Position numbers and translations under genes: made by a program. From DASZQY01 sp963843565 (lineage in GTDB: Bacteria > Pseudomonadota > Alphaproteobacteria > Rhizobiales > Kaistiaceae), in the NCBI GenBank assembly GCA_963843565.1, contig CAWJKY010000003.1, positions 2,232,001-2,296,000 on the forward strand: 64,000 nt of DNA. The letters are read 5' to 3'. Below are positions 44,092 through 52,586 of this stretch, piece by piece (the stretch's first letter is position 1; every line of letters begins with the position of its first letter). The notes beneath the pieces are model-generated. The model worked only from the letters and a program-made list of their open reading frames with translations. It ran no database searches and had not been told where the DNA came from.

Positions 44092-45278
44092 CTCTTGCCC
44101 TCCGCCAGCGCCGCGGCGATGCGGGCGACGAGGCGCGCGGCGACCTCGCCCTTCGGCATCCGCGGCCAGGCTTCCTCGCCCGCCGCCGTTACGATGTGCA
44201 CGCGGTTCTCGCCGCCACCCATGACGCCGTCCTCGGTCACGTCGTTGGCGACGATCCAGTCGGCGCCCTTCTTCTTCAGCTTGGCTTGAGCGTTGGCGAT
44301 GAGGTCGTCGGTCTCGGCGGCAAAGCCGATGACGAGTTGCGGGCGCGGTTCCAATTGGATGGCGACCGTCGCCAGAATGTCCGGGTTCTCGACCAGCTTC
44401 AGCGGCGGGCTTGCCTTGCCACTCTTCTTTATCTTGCCGGCTGCGGCAATCTCGGGCCGCCAGTCGGCGACCGCGGCGGCCATCACCGCCACATCGGCGG
44501 GCAAAGCCCGGGTCACGGCGTCCAGCATCTGGCGGGCGTTTTCGACGTGTACGGTCTCGACGCCGGGCGGATCGGCAAGCGCCACCGGGCCGCTTACCAG
44601 CGTCACCCGTGCGCCGGCGCGCGCCGCGGCGGACGCGATCGCCTGGCCCTGCCGGCCGGACGAACGGTTGGCGAGATAGCGTACCGGATCGAGCGCCTCG
44701 CGCGTCGGCCCCGACGTCACGATCACGTGGCGGCCGGCGAGCGGTCCGTCGGCACCCAGCACCGACGCCGCTGCCGCGACGACCTCCGGTACTTCGGCCA
44801 TGCGACCGACCCCGGCTTCGCCGCTTTCCGCCATTTCGCCGGCGTCGGGCCCGACGAAGCGGACCCCGTCGGCGCGAAGCGTCGCGACGTTCCGCCGGGT
44901 CGCCGGGTGCGCCCACATCGCGGGGTTCATGGCCGGCGCGAGCAGCACCGGCGCGCGGGTGGCGAGCAGGATCGCGCTCGCCAGATCGTCGGCGCGGCCG
45001 GCCGCCATCCGCGCCATCAGGTCGGCGGTCGCCGGCGCGACGATGACGAGGTCGGCTTCGCGGGCGAGGCGGATATGGCCGACGTCGTGCTCGTCGTCGC
45101 GCGCGAAGAGGTCGGTGAACACGCGCGAGGCGGTGAGCGCACCAACCGAAAGCGGCGTGATGAACTCGGTCGCGGCCTTGGTCATGACCGCGCGCACCGT
45201 GGCGCCGCGCTCGCGCAGGCGCCGGATCAGGTCGAGCGCCTTGTAGGCGGCGATGCCGCCGGCGATGACGAGAAGCAC
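44088..45278 (-). CDS. coaBC: Bifunctional phosphopantothenoylcysteine decarboxylase / phosphopantothenate-cysteine ligase
   Basis: 396 aa from GTG 45278. The flavoprotein CoaC half (residues 1-185) has LLVIAGGIAAYKALDLI and the PxMNxxMW motif LAPAMNPAMWAHPAT. The CoaB half has VTSGPTREALDPVRYLANRS, SSGRQGQAIA and KIKKSGKASPPLKLVENPDI. It makes 4'-phosphopantetheine for coenzyme A. Upstream it overlaps the open frame of an RHH antitoxin-like protein with no intervening stop, and it shares that gene's operator region. Confidence 0.95.
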
Positions 45279-45495
45279 GGTCGTCCCGACGAGAACGTCC
45301 GGTGGCGGGCATCGCCGGCGCCGCGGGTTCAGCGACGGTCGGCGGCGGCGTCGCTCGTCCGCTCGCCAGTGCCGCGCCGAGAATGGCGCGGGCCTCGTCC
45401 TCCATGGAGCGTTCGTTGGCCGCCGCGCTCAAGCGCAGGCGCCGTTTCACGCCGGGGTCGAGCTGACGAATGAGAAGGCTGGCCGCTTTCGCCAT
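45279..45495 (-). CDS. RHH (FitA-like) antitoxin-type protein with no stop codon of its own
   Basis: Begins ATG 45495: MAKAASLLIRQLDPGVKRRL, then RLSAAANERSMEDEARAILG, the ribbon-helix-helix fold and 'SME-EAR-IL' pattern of FitA/VapB-type antitoxins. After about 50 residues it enters a Pro/Ala linker. The frame then has no stop until 43636, the dut stop, 619 codons away, having run through the wrong frame of coaBC and into the dut frame. The end given here is arbitrary, just before the coaBC start. No PIN toxin is adjacent. A three-repeat operator lies 18 bp upstream of the ATG. Confidence 0.7.
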
Positions 45496-45512
45496 GGCCG
45501 CACTTTAGCGGA

Positions 45513-45538
45513 TGATATCACTGATAGCAATGATATCA
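45513..45538. promoter_or_regulatory. Three-repeat RHH operator (TGATATCA / TGATAGCA / TGATATCA, 9-bp period)
   Basis: TGATATCA at 45513-45520, TGATAGCA at 45522-45529 and TGATATCA at 45531-45538, exactly 9 bp apart, form an AT-rich island in GC-rich DNA. The outer copies are palindromic. On the minus strand the centre reads TGCTATCA, which from memory resembles the half-site of the FitAB operator. It ends 18 bp from the RHH start codon and overlaps the stop of the upstream Gre-family gene. Most likely the autoregulatory site for the RHH-coaBC-dut transcript. Confidence 0.75.
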
Positions 45539-45991
45539 TGCGATCTTGAGTATCTCGGCCTCGCCGCCGGCGACCTGGACCGTGTCGCCGACGCTCTTGC
45601 CGATCAGCGCGTGGGCGAGCGGCGCCACATACGGCAGGGTGCCCCTGGTCGGGTCGGCCTCGTCCTCGCCGACGATCGTCCAGGTCTGCTCGCGCCCGTC
45701 GTCCCGGGAAATCGTCACCGTCGCCCCGAAACGCACGGTTTCGTTGTCTTCCGGCGGAGGGATCACCTCGGCGGAGGTCCGCCGCGCCTGCCAGTAGCGC
45801 AGGTCGCGCTCGAGATGGAGGCGCTGGGCGCGGTCGTCGCCGACCTCGGCCAGTTCGGCGTGCAGACGCGCCCCCTCGGCCTCGATGGCGGCGAGGCCGT
45901 TGGCGGTCACGTAGTTCGGATGCGGCGAGACCGGCCGGTCAGGCAGTTCCTCGGCCGCATCTTCCATTTCCTTGACGAATGCGCGGCTCAT
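45536..45991 (-). CDS. GreA/GreB family transcription elongation factor-like protein
   Basis: 151 aa. An N-terminal coiled region (MEDAAEELPDRPVSPHPNYV, GLAAIEAEGARLHAELAEV) and the Gre C-terminal FKBP-like domain (VRFGATVTISRDDGREQTWT, IVGEDEADPTRGTLPYVAPL, AHALIGKSVGDTVQV). The coiled part is shorter than in GreA, so it may be a GreB-like or Rnk-type paralogue that binds the RNA polymerase secondary channel. Its stop codon falls in the RHH operator. Confidence 0.88.
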   Translation of the reverse strand: MSRAFVKEMEDAAEELPDRPVSPHPNYVTANGLAAIEAEGARLHAELAEVGDDRAQRLHLERDLRYWQARRTSAEVIPPPEDNETVRFGATVTISRDDGREQTWTIVGEDEADPTRGTLPYVAPLAHALIGKSVGDTVQVAGGEAEILKIA

Positions 45992-46036
45992 GTCCCTAAG
46001 GTCGTATCGCTAAGCGCCAACGTCAACTGGCGCGAG

Positions 46037-46366
46037 TCATTCGGCCGCCTCGCGCGGCGCCGACAGCGTCGGAATCTTCGACACGTCGACCTTGCGTTCG
46101 GCGTGCCAGAGATCGTACGCGGCCTGCATATTGACCCACAGGCGCGGGCCGTTGCCGACGAGCTTGCCGAGCCGCACGGCAACCTCCGGCGTGACCGGCG
46201 CCTTCTCGTTGACGATCGAATAGAGCAGCTGGCGCGAGATCCCCAGCGAGCGCGCAATCTCGGTCATCGGTCGGTCGAGATCGGGGAGCACGACGCGACG
46301 CAGCAGCCCACCCGGGTGGACAGGCTCGAGACTCGGATGTGGCGGGATTCCCTTCCGCTTACCCAT
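46037..46366 (-). CDS. higA: HigA family antitoxin
   Basis: 109 aa from ATG 46366. It has the HigA/VapI profile: PSLEPVHPGGLLRRVVLPDL, then a Xre-type HTH (MTEIARSLGISRQLLYSIVN followed by EKAPVTPEVAVRLGKLVG) and LWVNMQAAYDLWHAER. It binds the upstream HigB and represses the operon. It starts 24 bp after the higB stop, the usual toxin-first order of hig systems. Confidence 0.92.
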   Translation of the reverse strand: MGKRKGIPPHPSLEPVHPGGLLRRVVLPDLDRPMTEIARSLGISRQLLYSIVNEKAPVTPEVAVRLGKLVGNGPRLWVNMQAAYDLWHAERKVDVSKIPTLSAPREAAE

Positions 46367-46389
46367 GGCATCGACCCAAGTGCGCGCCG

Positions 46390-46665
46390 CTAGTGATAAT
46401 CCTCCAGATCGACCGCAACGGCGCCGTCTTCGCTCCATTCAAACGTGATCCGCCAGTTCTTGTTGACGACCATCGCGTAGCGCCGCGGATTTCCGCGCAG
46501 CGCATGGAGCCGGGCGCCGGGGACGTCAGCGTCCTCGATCGTCTCGGCGGCGTGGAGCACCGTAAGTCGGTCGAGAATCCGTTCGACGAGATCGGGGCGA
46601 AGGCCACGGCGGCTTCCTTCTTCCCAGAATTGGCGCAGCGCCTTGCTGCGGAACGAAACGATCAT
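46390..46665 (-). CDS. higB: HigB family toxin (RelE/ParE superfamily mRNA interferase)
   Basis: 91 aa. It starts MIVSFRSKALRQFWEEGSRR and contains RILDRLTVLHAAETIEDAD, ARLHALRGNPRRYAMVV and NKNWRITFEWSEDGAVAV, then DLEDYH at the end, the canonical HigB layout. It cleaves mRNA on the ribosome when not held by HigA. All conserved positions are present, so the pair is probably functional. Confidence 0.92.
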   Translation of the reverse strand: MIVSFRSKALRQFWEEGSRRGLRPDLVERILDRLTVLHAAETIEDADVPGARLHALRGNPRRYAMVVNKNWRITFEWSEDGAVAVDLEDYH

Positions 46666-46710
46666 GCCTCCACCTCGCCCCGCCTGTCAAGTATCGCTTG
46701 ACACCCGGCG

Positions 46711-48291
46711 TCACAGCACCAGCTTCAGCCCGACGATCACCGCCATCGCCGCGATGACCACCAGTGCGACGCGGCCCCAGCGGCCCTCGCGGGCTTCCGA
46801 CTTGCCGATCTCCTCGATGGTCTCCGGGTCGAGGCGGATGCCGCGCTCGCCCATGTCGGCGAACTCGGCGGACAGGCGCTCGGCGCGTTCGGCCAGCCGC
46901 GGCAGTTCGCCGGCCAGCCGCCCGAGCGCACTGGCGCCCTCGGCGGCGATCTCCAACTGGCCGCGCGGCCCGAGGTTGCGCTCGATCCATTCGCGCACCA
47001 CAGGCTCGGCCGTCGCCCACATGTCGAAGTCGGGGTCGAGGTGGCGCGCCACGCCCTCGACCACCACCATGGTCTTCTGCAGCAGCAGCAGCTCGGGCCG
47101 CGTCTGCATGTCGAAGATCTCGGTGACCTCGAAGAGCAGCGTCAGCAGGCGGGCCATCGAGATTTCGCTGGCCTTCTGGCCGTGGATCGGCTCGCCGATG
47201 GCGCGCAGCGCCTGGGCGAAGTCCTCGACCGAGTGGATGCGCGGCACGTAGCCGGCGTCGAAGTGAATCTCGGCGACGTGGTGATAGTCGCGGGTGATGA
47301 AGCCGTAGAGAATCTGCGCGAGGAAGGTGCGCTCCTTGCGGCCGAGGCGGCCCATGATGCCGAAGTCGATGGCGACGATGGTGCCCGAGGCGTCGACGAA
47401 GAAGTTCCCCTGGTGCATGTCGGCGTGGAAGAAGCCGTCGCGCAACGCCTGGCGCAGGAACGCCTGCATGAGGCGGCGGGCGAGCGCCGGCAGGTCGTGA
47501 CCGGCAGCGCGGAGCTTCTCGGTGTCGGACAGCTTTATGCCGTCGACCCACTCGAGCGTCAGCACGTCGCGAGCGGTGCGCTCCCACGCCACCGGCGGCA
47601 CGCGGAAGCCGATGTCGCCGGCGGTCAACTCGGCCATCTCCGACAAGGCGGCGGCCTCGAGCCGCAGGTCCATCTCGATCGCCACGGAGCGCGCCAGCGT
47701 CTCGACGACGGTCACCGGTCGGAGGCGCCGCGAGGCCGGGTCCAGGCGCTCGATCAGGCGGGCGCCGGCAAAGAACGTCTCAAGGTCGCGGCGGAAGCGG
47801 TCGCGCACCCCCGGCCGCAACACCTTGACGGCGACTGCGCGCCGGGCGCCCTCGGGAGAAGCGATCTCGGCCTTGTGGACCTGGGCGATGGAAGCGGCGG
47901 CGACCGCCGGCGAGAACGAGGCGAACAGCGTCTCGACCGGCTGGCCAAGGGCGCGGGCCACCGTGGCGCGGGCTTCTTCCTCGGGAAACGGGGCGATCTC
48001 GTCGCGCAACCGCCCGAGCACCAGCGAGGCGTCGCGACCGATGAGGTCGGACCGGGTGGCGAGGAACTGGCCGAGCTTGATGTAGGAGGGGCCGAGGCGA
48101 TTGAGCGCCACGGTCAGCCGCTCGGCGCGCTCGCTGTCGGACATGGTGCGCGGGCCCAGCATCCGCGCCATGCGGATCAGCGAGCGCGGGCCGGCGGGAA
48201 CCGCCTCCGCGTCGATCAGCGAGAACAGCCCGGTGCGGGCAATGGTATAGCCGGCGCGCGCAAGCCGGAACAGCGCGGCAACGTCGGCCAT
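46711..48291 (-). CDS. ubiB: UbiB (ABC1 kinase-like, ubiquinone biosynthesis)
   Basis: 526 aa. The KxGQ motif (LGPSYIKLGQFLATRSDLIG), the Ala-rich loop (AAASIAQVHKAEI), invariant AVKVLRPGV lysine, FFHADMHQGNFFVDASG catalytic loop and AIDFGIMGRLG metal loop are all present, with a C-terminal transmembrane pair (VALVVIAAMAVIVGLKLVL). It supports ubiquinone biosynthesis at the inner membrane. It lies directly downstream of ubiE. Confidence 0.95.
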   Translation of the reverse strand: MADVAALFRLARAGYTIARTGLFSLIDAEAVPAGPRSLIRMARMLGPRTMSDSERAERLTVALNRLGPSYIKLGQFLATRSDLIGRDASLVLGRLRDEIAPFPEEEARATVARALGQPVETLFASFSPAVAAASIAQVHKAEIASPEGARRAVAVKVLRPGVRDRFRRDLETFFAGARLIERLDPASRRLRPVTVVETLARSVAIEMDLRLEAAALSEMAELTAGDIGFRVPPVAWERTARDVLTLEWVDGIKLSDTEKLRAAGHDLPALARRLMQAFLRQALRDGFFHADMHQGNFFVDASGTIVAIDFGIMGRLGRKERTFLAQILYGFITRDYHHVAEIHFDAGYVPRIHSVEDFAQALRAIGEPIHGQKASEISMARLLTLLFEVTEIFDMQTRPELLLLQKTMVVVEGVARHLDPDFDMWATAEPVVREWIERNLGPRGQLEIAAEGASALGRLAGELPRLAERAERLSAEFADMGERGIRLDPETIEEIGKSEAREGRWGRVALVVIAAMAVIVGLKLVL

Positions 48292-48298
48292 CGTCTTC

Positions 48299-49081
48299 CT
48301 AGAACTTCCAGCCGGAGTGGAGCGCGGCGACGCCGCCGGTCAGGTTGCGCACCGCAACCTTGCGGAACCCGGCGCGCTCGATCATGGCGGCGAAGCGCGC
48401 CTGGTTCGGAAACTTGCGGATCGATTCGACCAGATAGCGGTACGGCTCGTCGTCGCCGACCACCCATTTGCCAATCGTCGGGATGACGTTGAACGAAAAG
48501 AGCTCGTAGACGCGGTCGAGGACCGCCACGTCGACGGCGGAAAACTCCAGACACAGGAACCGCCCGCCCGGCTTCAGCACGCGGAACATCTCGGCAAGCG
48601 CCTTGTCGATGCGCGGCACGTTGCGAATGCCGAAGGCGATGGTGACCGCGTCGAACGCCCCATCGGCGAAGGGCAATTCTTCCGCGTTGGCAGCGCCGAA
48701 CTTCACCCGTTCGCCGAGGCGCTTCGCGGCGGCGCGCTTCTCGCCCTCGGCCAGCATGTCCGTATTGATGTCGGCGACGGTGACTTCCGCCGTGTCCGAC
48801 CGGTCGGCGATGCGAAAGGCGATGTCGCCGGTGCCGCCGGCGACGTCGAGCACGCGATAGGGAACGGACGAGCGGCGCGGCGGCGCCAGCCAGGCGACGG
48901 CGGCGTCCTTCCACAGGCGGTGCAGCCCGCCCGACATCAGGTCGTTCATCAGGTCGTAGCGCGCCGCGACCTTGTGAAAGACGTCGTCGACGAGGCCCTG
49001 TTTCTCGGCGGTCGCGACCTCGCGGAAGCCGAACGAGGCGCGCTCGTCGGTTTCGCCGGTTGCGGCGGAGGGACCGGTCAT
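48299..49081 (-). CDS. ubiE: UbiE demethylmenaquinone/2-methoxy-6-polyprenyl-benzoquinol methyltransferase
   Basis: 260 aa from ATG 49081. KVAARYDLMNDLMSGGLHRL then WKDAAV at the N-terminus, SAM motif YRVLDVAGGTGDIAFRIA, the VTIAFGIRNVPRIDKALAEM family signature, and the C-terminal LTGGVAALHSGWKF. It catalyses C-methylation in ubiquinone synthesis. The ubiE-ubiB order (7-bp gap) and mutM on the other side, divergent, are standard for Rhizobiales. Confidence 0.96.
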   Translation of the reverse strand: MTGPSAATGETDERASFGFREVATAEKQGLVDDVFHKVAARYDLMNDLMSGGLHRLWKDAAVAWLAPPRRSSVPYRVLDVAGGTGDIAFRIADRSDTAEVTVADINTDMLAEGEKRAAAKRLGERVKFGAANAEELPFADGAFDAVTIAFGIRNVPRIDKALAEMFRVLKPGGRFLCLEFSAVDVAVLDRVYELFSFNVIPTIGKWVVGDDEPYRYLVESIRKFPNQARFAAMIERAGFRKVAVRNLTGGVAALHSGWKF

Positions 49082-49152
49082 GCTGCTAGGCTCCAATCGG
49101 CGCGGACCATAGCCCAAGGGCCGCGCGCAAGCTATCGTCGGGACCCCCACCC

Positions 49153-49264
49153 GGCCGGCTGAAGCCGGCCGACCTCCCCTTTCCAGGGGAGGCGATGCGT
49201 TGCGTCTTGCGCCCGTTCCCCTCCCCTTGAAAAGGGGAGGCAAGAAAGCCGCGCCAGCGGCTTT
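49153..49264. repeat. Cluster of four perfect hairpins (REP-like intergenic element)
   Basis: Four successive stem-loops lie between divergent ubiE and mutM: 49153-49170 (GGCCGGCT.AGCCGGCC type), 49173-49192 (CCTCCCCT...AGGGGAGG), 49220-49240 (CCTCCCCTT GAA AAGGGGAGG) and 49245-49264 (AAAGCCGC...GCGGCTTT). The CTCCCC/GGGGAG hairpin type recurs at 56165-56180 and 56260-56280, so it is a dispersed family. Confidence 0.8.
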
Positions 49265-49314
49265 CGGGAGGGGATCGTCAGTCGAAGAAACCGCTACATC
49301 GAAAAGCTTTCGAA

Positions 49315-50190
49315 ATGCCTGAACTTCCCGAAGTCGAAACCGTGCGCCGCGGCCTCGCCCCGGTCATGGAGGGCGCGACCTTCCTCAAGGTCGAGCAGCG
49401 GCGCGGCGATCTCAGGGCGCCCTTCCCGCGCGGCTTCGCCAGGCGCCTGACGGGCCGCAAGGTCGTTTCGGTCGGGCGACGGGCGAAATACCTGCTGGTC
49501 GACCTCGACGACGGCACCGTGCTCATCGCCCATCTCGGCATGTCGGGATCGTTCCGGATCGAGAACGACGCCGGAAACCGGCCAACCGCGACCTATTACC
49601 ACGCGCCCACCAAGCTCAGCGCCCACGATCACGTCGTCTTTCATATGTCGTCGGGGGTGCGGGTCGTCTTCAACGATCCGCGCCGCTTCGGCCTCATGGA
49701 TCTGGTGGCGCGCGCCGATCTTGCCACCTCGAAGCACCTCAAGGCGGTCGGCGTCGAGCCGCTCGGCAACGCCTTCGACGGGGCGTACCTCGCAGAAGCC
49801 TTCGCCGGCCGCAAGGCGCCGCTGAAATCGTCGCTCATGGACCAGCGCCTGATCGCCGGCCTTGGCAATATCTACGTCTGCGAGGCGCTATGGCTGGCGC
49901 GCCTGTCGCCCGATCGCCCCTCCGGAAGCCTCGCCACGAAGACGGGCCGGCCCACGGACAAGGCCAATCGGCTGGCCCAGGCCATCCGCGACGTGCTCGA
50001 AGCCGCCATCAAGGCGGGCGGCTCGTCGCTCCGCGACCATATCCGCGCCACCGGCGAACTCGGCGACTTCCAGCACGACTTCAAGGTCTACGACCGGGAA
50101 GGCCAACCCTGTCCGCGCGGACGCGGTACGATCCGCCGCAAGGTCCACGCGGGCCGTTCGACGTTCTATTGTCCCGTCTGCCAGCGCTAG
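49315..50190 (+). CDS. mutM: Formamidopyrimidine-DNA glycosylase (Fpg)
   Basis: 291 aa. The catalytic N-terminus is MPELPEVETVRRGLAPVMEG (Pro1, Glu2). VLIAHLGMSGSF, DPRRFGLMDLV, KSSLMDQRLIAGLGNIYVCE and the H2TH region are normal. It excises 8-oxoguanine and cuts the abasic site. Oddity: the C-terminal zinc finger reads REGQPCPRGRGTIRRK...STFYCPVCQR, so the second cysteine of the first knuckle is absent and only three Cys remain. Divergent from ubiE. Confidence 0.95.
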   Translation: MPELPEVETVRRGLAPVMEGATFLKVEQRRGDLRAPFPRGFARRLTGRKVVSVGRRAKYLLVDLDDGTVLIAHLGMSGSFRIENDAGNRPTATYYHAPTKLSAHDHVVFHMSSGVRVVFNDPRRFGLMDLVARADLATSKHLKAVGVEPLGNAFDGAYLAEAFAGRKAPLKSSLMDQRLIAGLGNIYVCEALWLARLSPDRPSGSLATKTGRPTDKANRLAQAIRDVLEAAIKAGGSSLRDHIRATGELGDFQHDFKVYDREGQPCPRGRGTIRRKVHAGRSTFYCPVCQR

Positions 50191-50200
50191 GGGAACTTCG

Positions 50201-50968
50201 ATGCCTCTCATCCTCACCGAAACCCGCGGGCGGGTCGCGCTCATCACCCTCAACCGGCCGGAGGCGCTGAACGCCCTGTCGACGCCGCTGATCGACGAGC
50301 TCGTCGCCGCGATCGCCGCCTTCGACACTGACGACGGCGTCGGCGCCATCGTCATCACCGGGTCGGAGAAAGCCTTCGCCGCTGGCGCCGACATCAAGGA
50401 GATGGCGTCGCTGACCTTCGTCGAAGCGTATCTCCGCGATCAGGCGGCCGCGATCGCGCGGGTCAGCGAGGCGCGCAAGCCGACCATCGCGGCGGTCGCT
50501 GGCTACTGCCTCGGCGGCGGCTGCGAGCTGGCGCTCGCCACCGACATCATCCTCGCCGCCGACACGGCGAAGTTCGGCCAGCCGGAGATCACGCTCGGCA
50601 TCATTCCCGGCATGGGCGGCACGCAGCGCCTGCCGCGCGCCATCGGCAAGACGAAGGCGATGGAGATGATCCTCACCGGCCGCATGATCGACGCGGCGGA
50701 AGCGGAACGCACCGGTCTGGTCGCGCGAGTCGTTCCGGCAGCGGAACTGATGCCGTCGGCGCTGGCGCTTGCCGAAACGATCGCGGCGAAGTCGCTGCAG
50801 GCGACCATGATGGCCAAGGAGGCGGTCAACCGCGCCTACGAGATGCCGCTCGGCGAGGGACTGCGCTTCGAGCGGCGCCTGTTGCAGGCGCTGTTCGCCA
50901 GCGACGACCAGAAGGAAGGGATGGCCGCCTTCGCCGAGAAGAGGCCGCCGAAATTCAGCAATCGCTAG
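50201..50968 (+). CDS. Enoyl-CoA hydratase
   Basis: 255 aa from ATG 50201, 10 bp after mutM. Crotonase fold: ITLNRPEALNALSTPLIDEL, AFAAGADIKEM (oxyanion-hole region), VAGYCLGGGCELALATDIIL, PEITLGIIPGMGGTQRLPRA (with the catalytic Glu pair) and KEAVNRAYEMPL. It hydrates trans-2-enoyl-CoA in beta-oxidation. mutM followed by this gene and rpsT is the common alphaproteobacterial order. Confidence 0.94.
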   Translation: MPLILTETRGRVALITLNRPEALNALSTPLIDELVAAIAAFDTDDGVGAIVITGSEKAFAAGADIKEMASLTFVEAYLRDQAAAIARVSEARKPTIAAVAGYCLGGGCELALATDIILAADTAKFGQPEITLGIIPGMGGTQRLPRAIGKTKAMEMILTGRMIDAAEAERTGLVARVVPAAELMPSALALAETIAAKSLQATMMAKEAVNRAYEMPLGEGLRFERRLLQALFASDDQKEGMAAFAEKRPPKFSNR

Positions 50969-51093
50969 GCTTTGCGGGCCGCTGGCGGCGTTGACGGGGG
51001 GCGCCCGCCCGCCTATAAGCTCGGCCAATTCGTTGGGACGGCGGCGACAGGCCCCGTCTCATTTTCAGTTTCAGATCACACGAAGGCAGCGAC

Positions 51094-51357
51094 ATGGCCA
51101 ACACCTCCTCGGCGAAGAAAGCGACGCGCAAGATCGTCCGCCGTACCAAAGTCAACGGCGCGCGGATCAGCCGGGTGCGCTCGTCCGTGCGCAAGGTCGA
51201 CGAGGCGCTCGCCTCCGGCGACAAGGCGGCGGCCGCCGCCGCGCTGAAGGCCGCACAACCGGAACTGATGCGCGCCGCATCGAAGGGTGCAATCGCCAAG
51301 CGCACGGCATCGCGCAAGGTGTCGCGTCTGGCGGCGCGTGTGAAGGCGCTCGCCTGA
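51094..51357 (+). CDS. rpsT: Small ribosomal subunit protein bS20
   Basis: 87 aa, basic: MANTSSAKKATRKIVRRTKV then a helical core and the closing KGAIAKRTASRKVSRLAARV. The ATG is preceded by GAAGGCAGCGAC. It binds 16S rRNA in 30S assembly. A strong rho-independent terminator follows 31 bp after the stop. Confidence 0.96.
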   Translation: MANTSSAKKATRKIVRRTKVNGARISRVRSSVRKVDEALASGDKAAAAAALKAAQPELMRAASKGAIAKRTASRKVSRLAARVKALA

Positions 51358-51387
51358 GCGCTGCGTTCCGCTTCACTCTCGTCTTCC

Positions 51388-51417
51388 AAAAAGCCCGGTC
51401 GAAACACCGGGCTTTTT
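51388..51417 (+). terminator. Rho-independent terminator of rpsT
   Basis: Perfect stem GCCCGGT / ACCGGGC with a CGAAAC loop, extended by AAAAA/TTTTT and followed by CTTTGG. Located 31 bp after the rpsT stop. Confidence 0.95.
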
Positions 51418-51418
51418 C

Positions 51419-52023
51419 TTTGGCGTCTAACGCGCGAACCCGAGTCGTGCCGCGGCGTTCGCGCCGACGCCGTTGGCTTTCAAACCTCGCATCCATTTCT
51501 TTTTTGATTCAACGCGATGCCGGCATGTACGCCGGGACTCGCCGACGCGTGCGCCAACATGGTGACTGAATCGTTGCCGCGGCGAAAAAAAGTTTAGACC
51601 CCTCGCCATCGCACCGAGTCGCGCCGCGGGTGGTTTTGAATCCGTTGACTCGTAATCACTTATCCCCAAGTCGTTCACAGCGCAGTGCGCGTCATCCACC
51701 GGAGTCAAGCCGCGTCGGCGCGCCGGATCGTCGGCGAAGCCATTGCGAGAGTCGAAACGAAGGGACTAGCTTCTTTTCAGGCGATGGCGGCGGCAACGTC
51801 GAGATCGTCGAACAGGATGGCCAGGCCGAGCGGAATGACCGGCAGCAAATGTCGGCGACAAGTTCGGTGAAAGATGCGGACTAATCAATTCGATTGACGT
51901 TGCGTCGCGCATGCGGCGGACGTGTTGCCTTGAGCATTTTCTGACGAGGCACACCGAGAAGAAGAGAGTTTGACGACGGGTCGCGCGCCGGCGGGTGTGG
52001 CGATCTCTCGTAAGGGGCCGACT
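51419..52023. other. Intergenic region rpsT-rhodanese, relatively AT-rich; possible origin elements
   Basis: 605 bp without a gene. It has runs such as GCGAAAAAAAGTTTAG (about 51574) and TTTCTTTTTTGATTC (about 51497), one DnaA-box-like word TTATCCCCA at 51660-51668 (one mismatch to TTATCCACA) and a weaker TCATCCACC at 51691-51699. These could belong to the dnaA promoter region. The number of boxes is too low to call oriC. Confidence 0.4.
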
Positions 52024-52470
52024 ATGTCTGAAGCTGAGCCCGGCGGTTACGCCGGCGATGTCACCGCACGCGAGGCATGGGACGATCTGGTCGCCACCGA
52101 AAAGGCGACCCTGGTCGACACGCGCACCACGGCCGAGTGGGCCTACGTCGGCTTTCCGCTGCTGTCGTCGATCGGCAAGGCGGTCGTCATGATCGAATGG
52201 GACGCCTTTCCCTCGGGTGAGCTGGTTCCCGATTTCGTCGGCCGCCTCAAGGCCGAACTCGGCAAGCTCGGCGTCGGCACCGACGACCCCGTCTATTTCA
52301 TCTGCAGGACCGGCAATCGCAGCCGCCAGGCGGCGATCGCGGCGACGGCGGCCGGCTATGGCCGCGCCTTCAACGTCGCCAACGGTTTCGAAGGCCGTCT
52401 CGACGGCGAACGGCATCGCGGCGGGCGCGAGAGCTGGAAAGGGGAAGGATTGCCATGGGTCCAGTCGTAA
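52024..52470 (+). CDS. Rhodanese-like domain protein
   Basis: 148 aa from ATG 52024 (AAGGGG upstream). Rhodanese fold: LVDTRTTAEWAYVGFPLL and the active-site loop VYFICRTGNRSRQAAIAATA with Cys in CRTGNRS, then GYGRAFNVANGFEGRLDGER. It transfers sulfane sulfur to a thiophilic acceptor. A rhodanese gene between rpsT and dnaA occurs in several Hyphomicrobiales. It ends 116 bp before dnaA. Confidence 0.92.
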   Translation: MSEAEPGGYAGDVTAREAWDDLVATEKATLVDTRTTAEWAYVGFPLLSSIGKAVVMIEWDAFPSGELVPDFVGRLKAELGKLGVGTDDPVYFICRTGNRSRQAAIAATAAGYGRAFNVANGFEGRLDGERHRGGRESWKGEGLPWVQS

Positions 52471-52586
52471 GGCGGCAACCGGGCGGCGGGTGAAGCTTTT
52501 CGCAAGAAACTGAAAGACCAACAGGTGGACGGGCCCGCGCCTTGTAGCGGCAGGCAGCGGGTTGGGACTTGAACGAGGAGGGCAAG

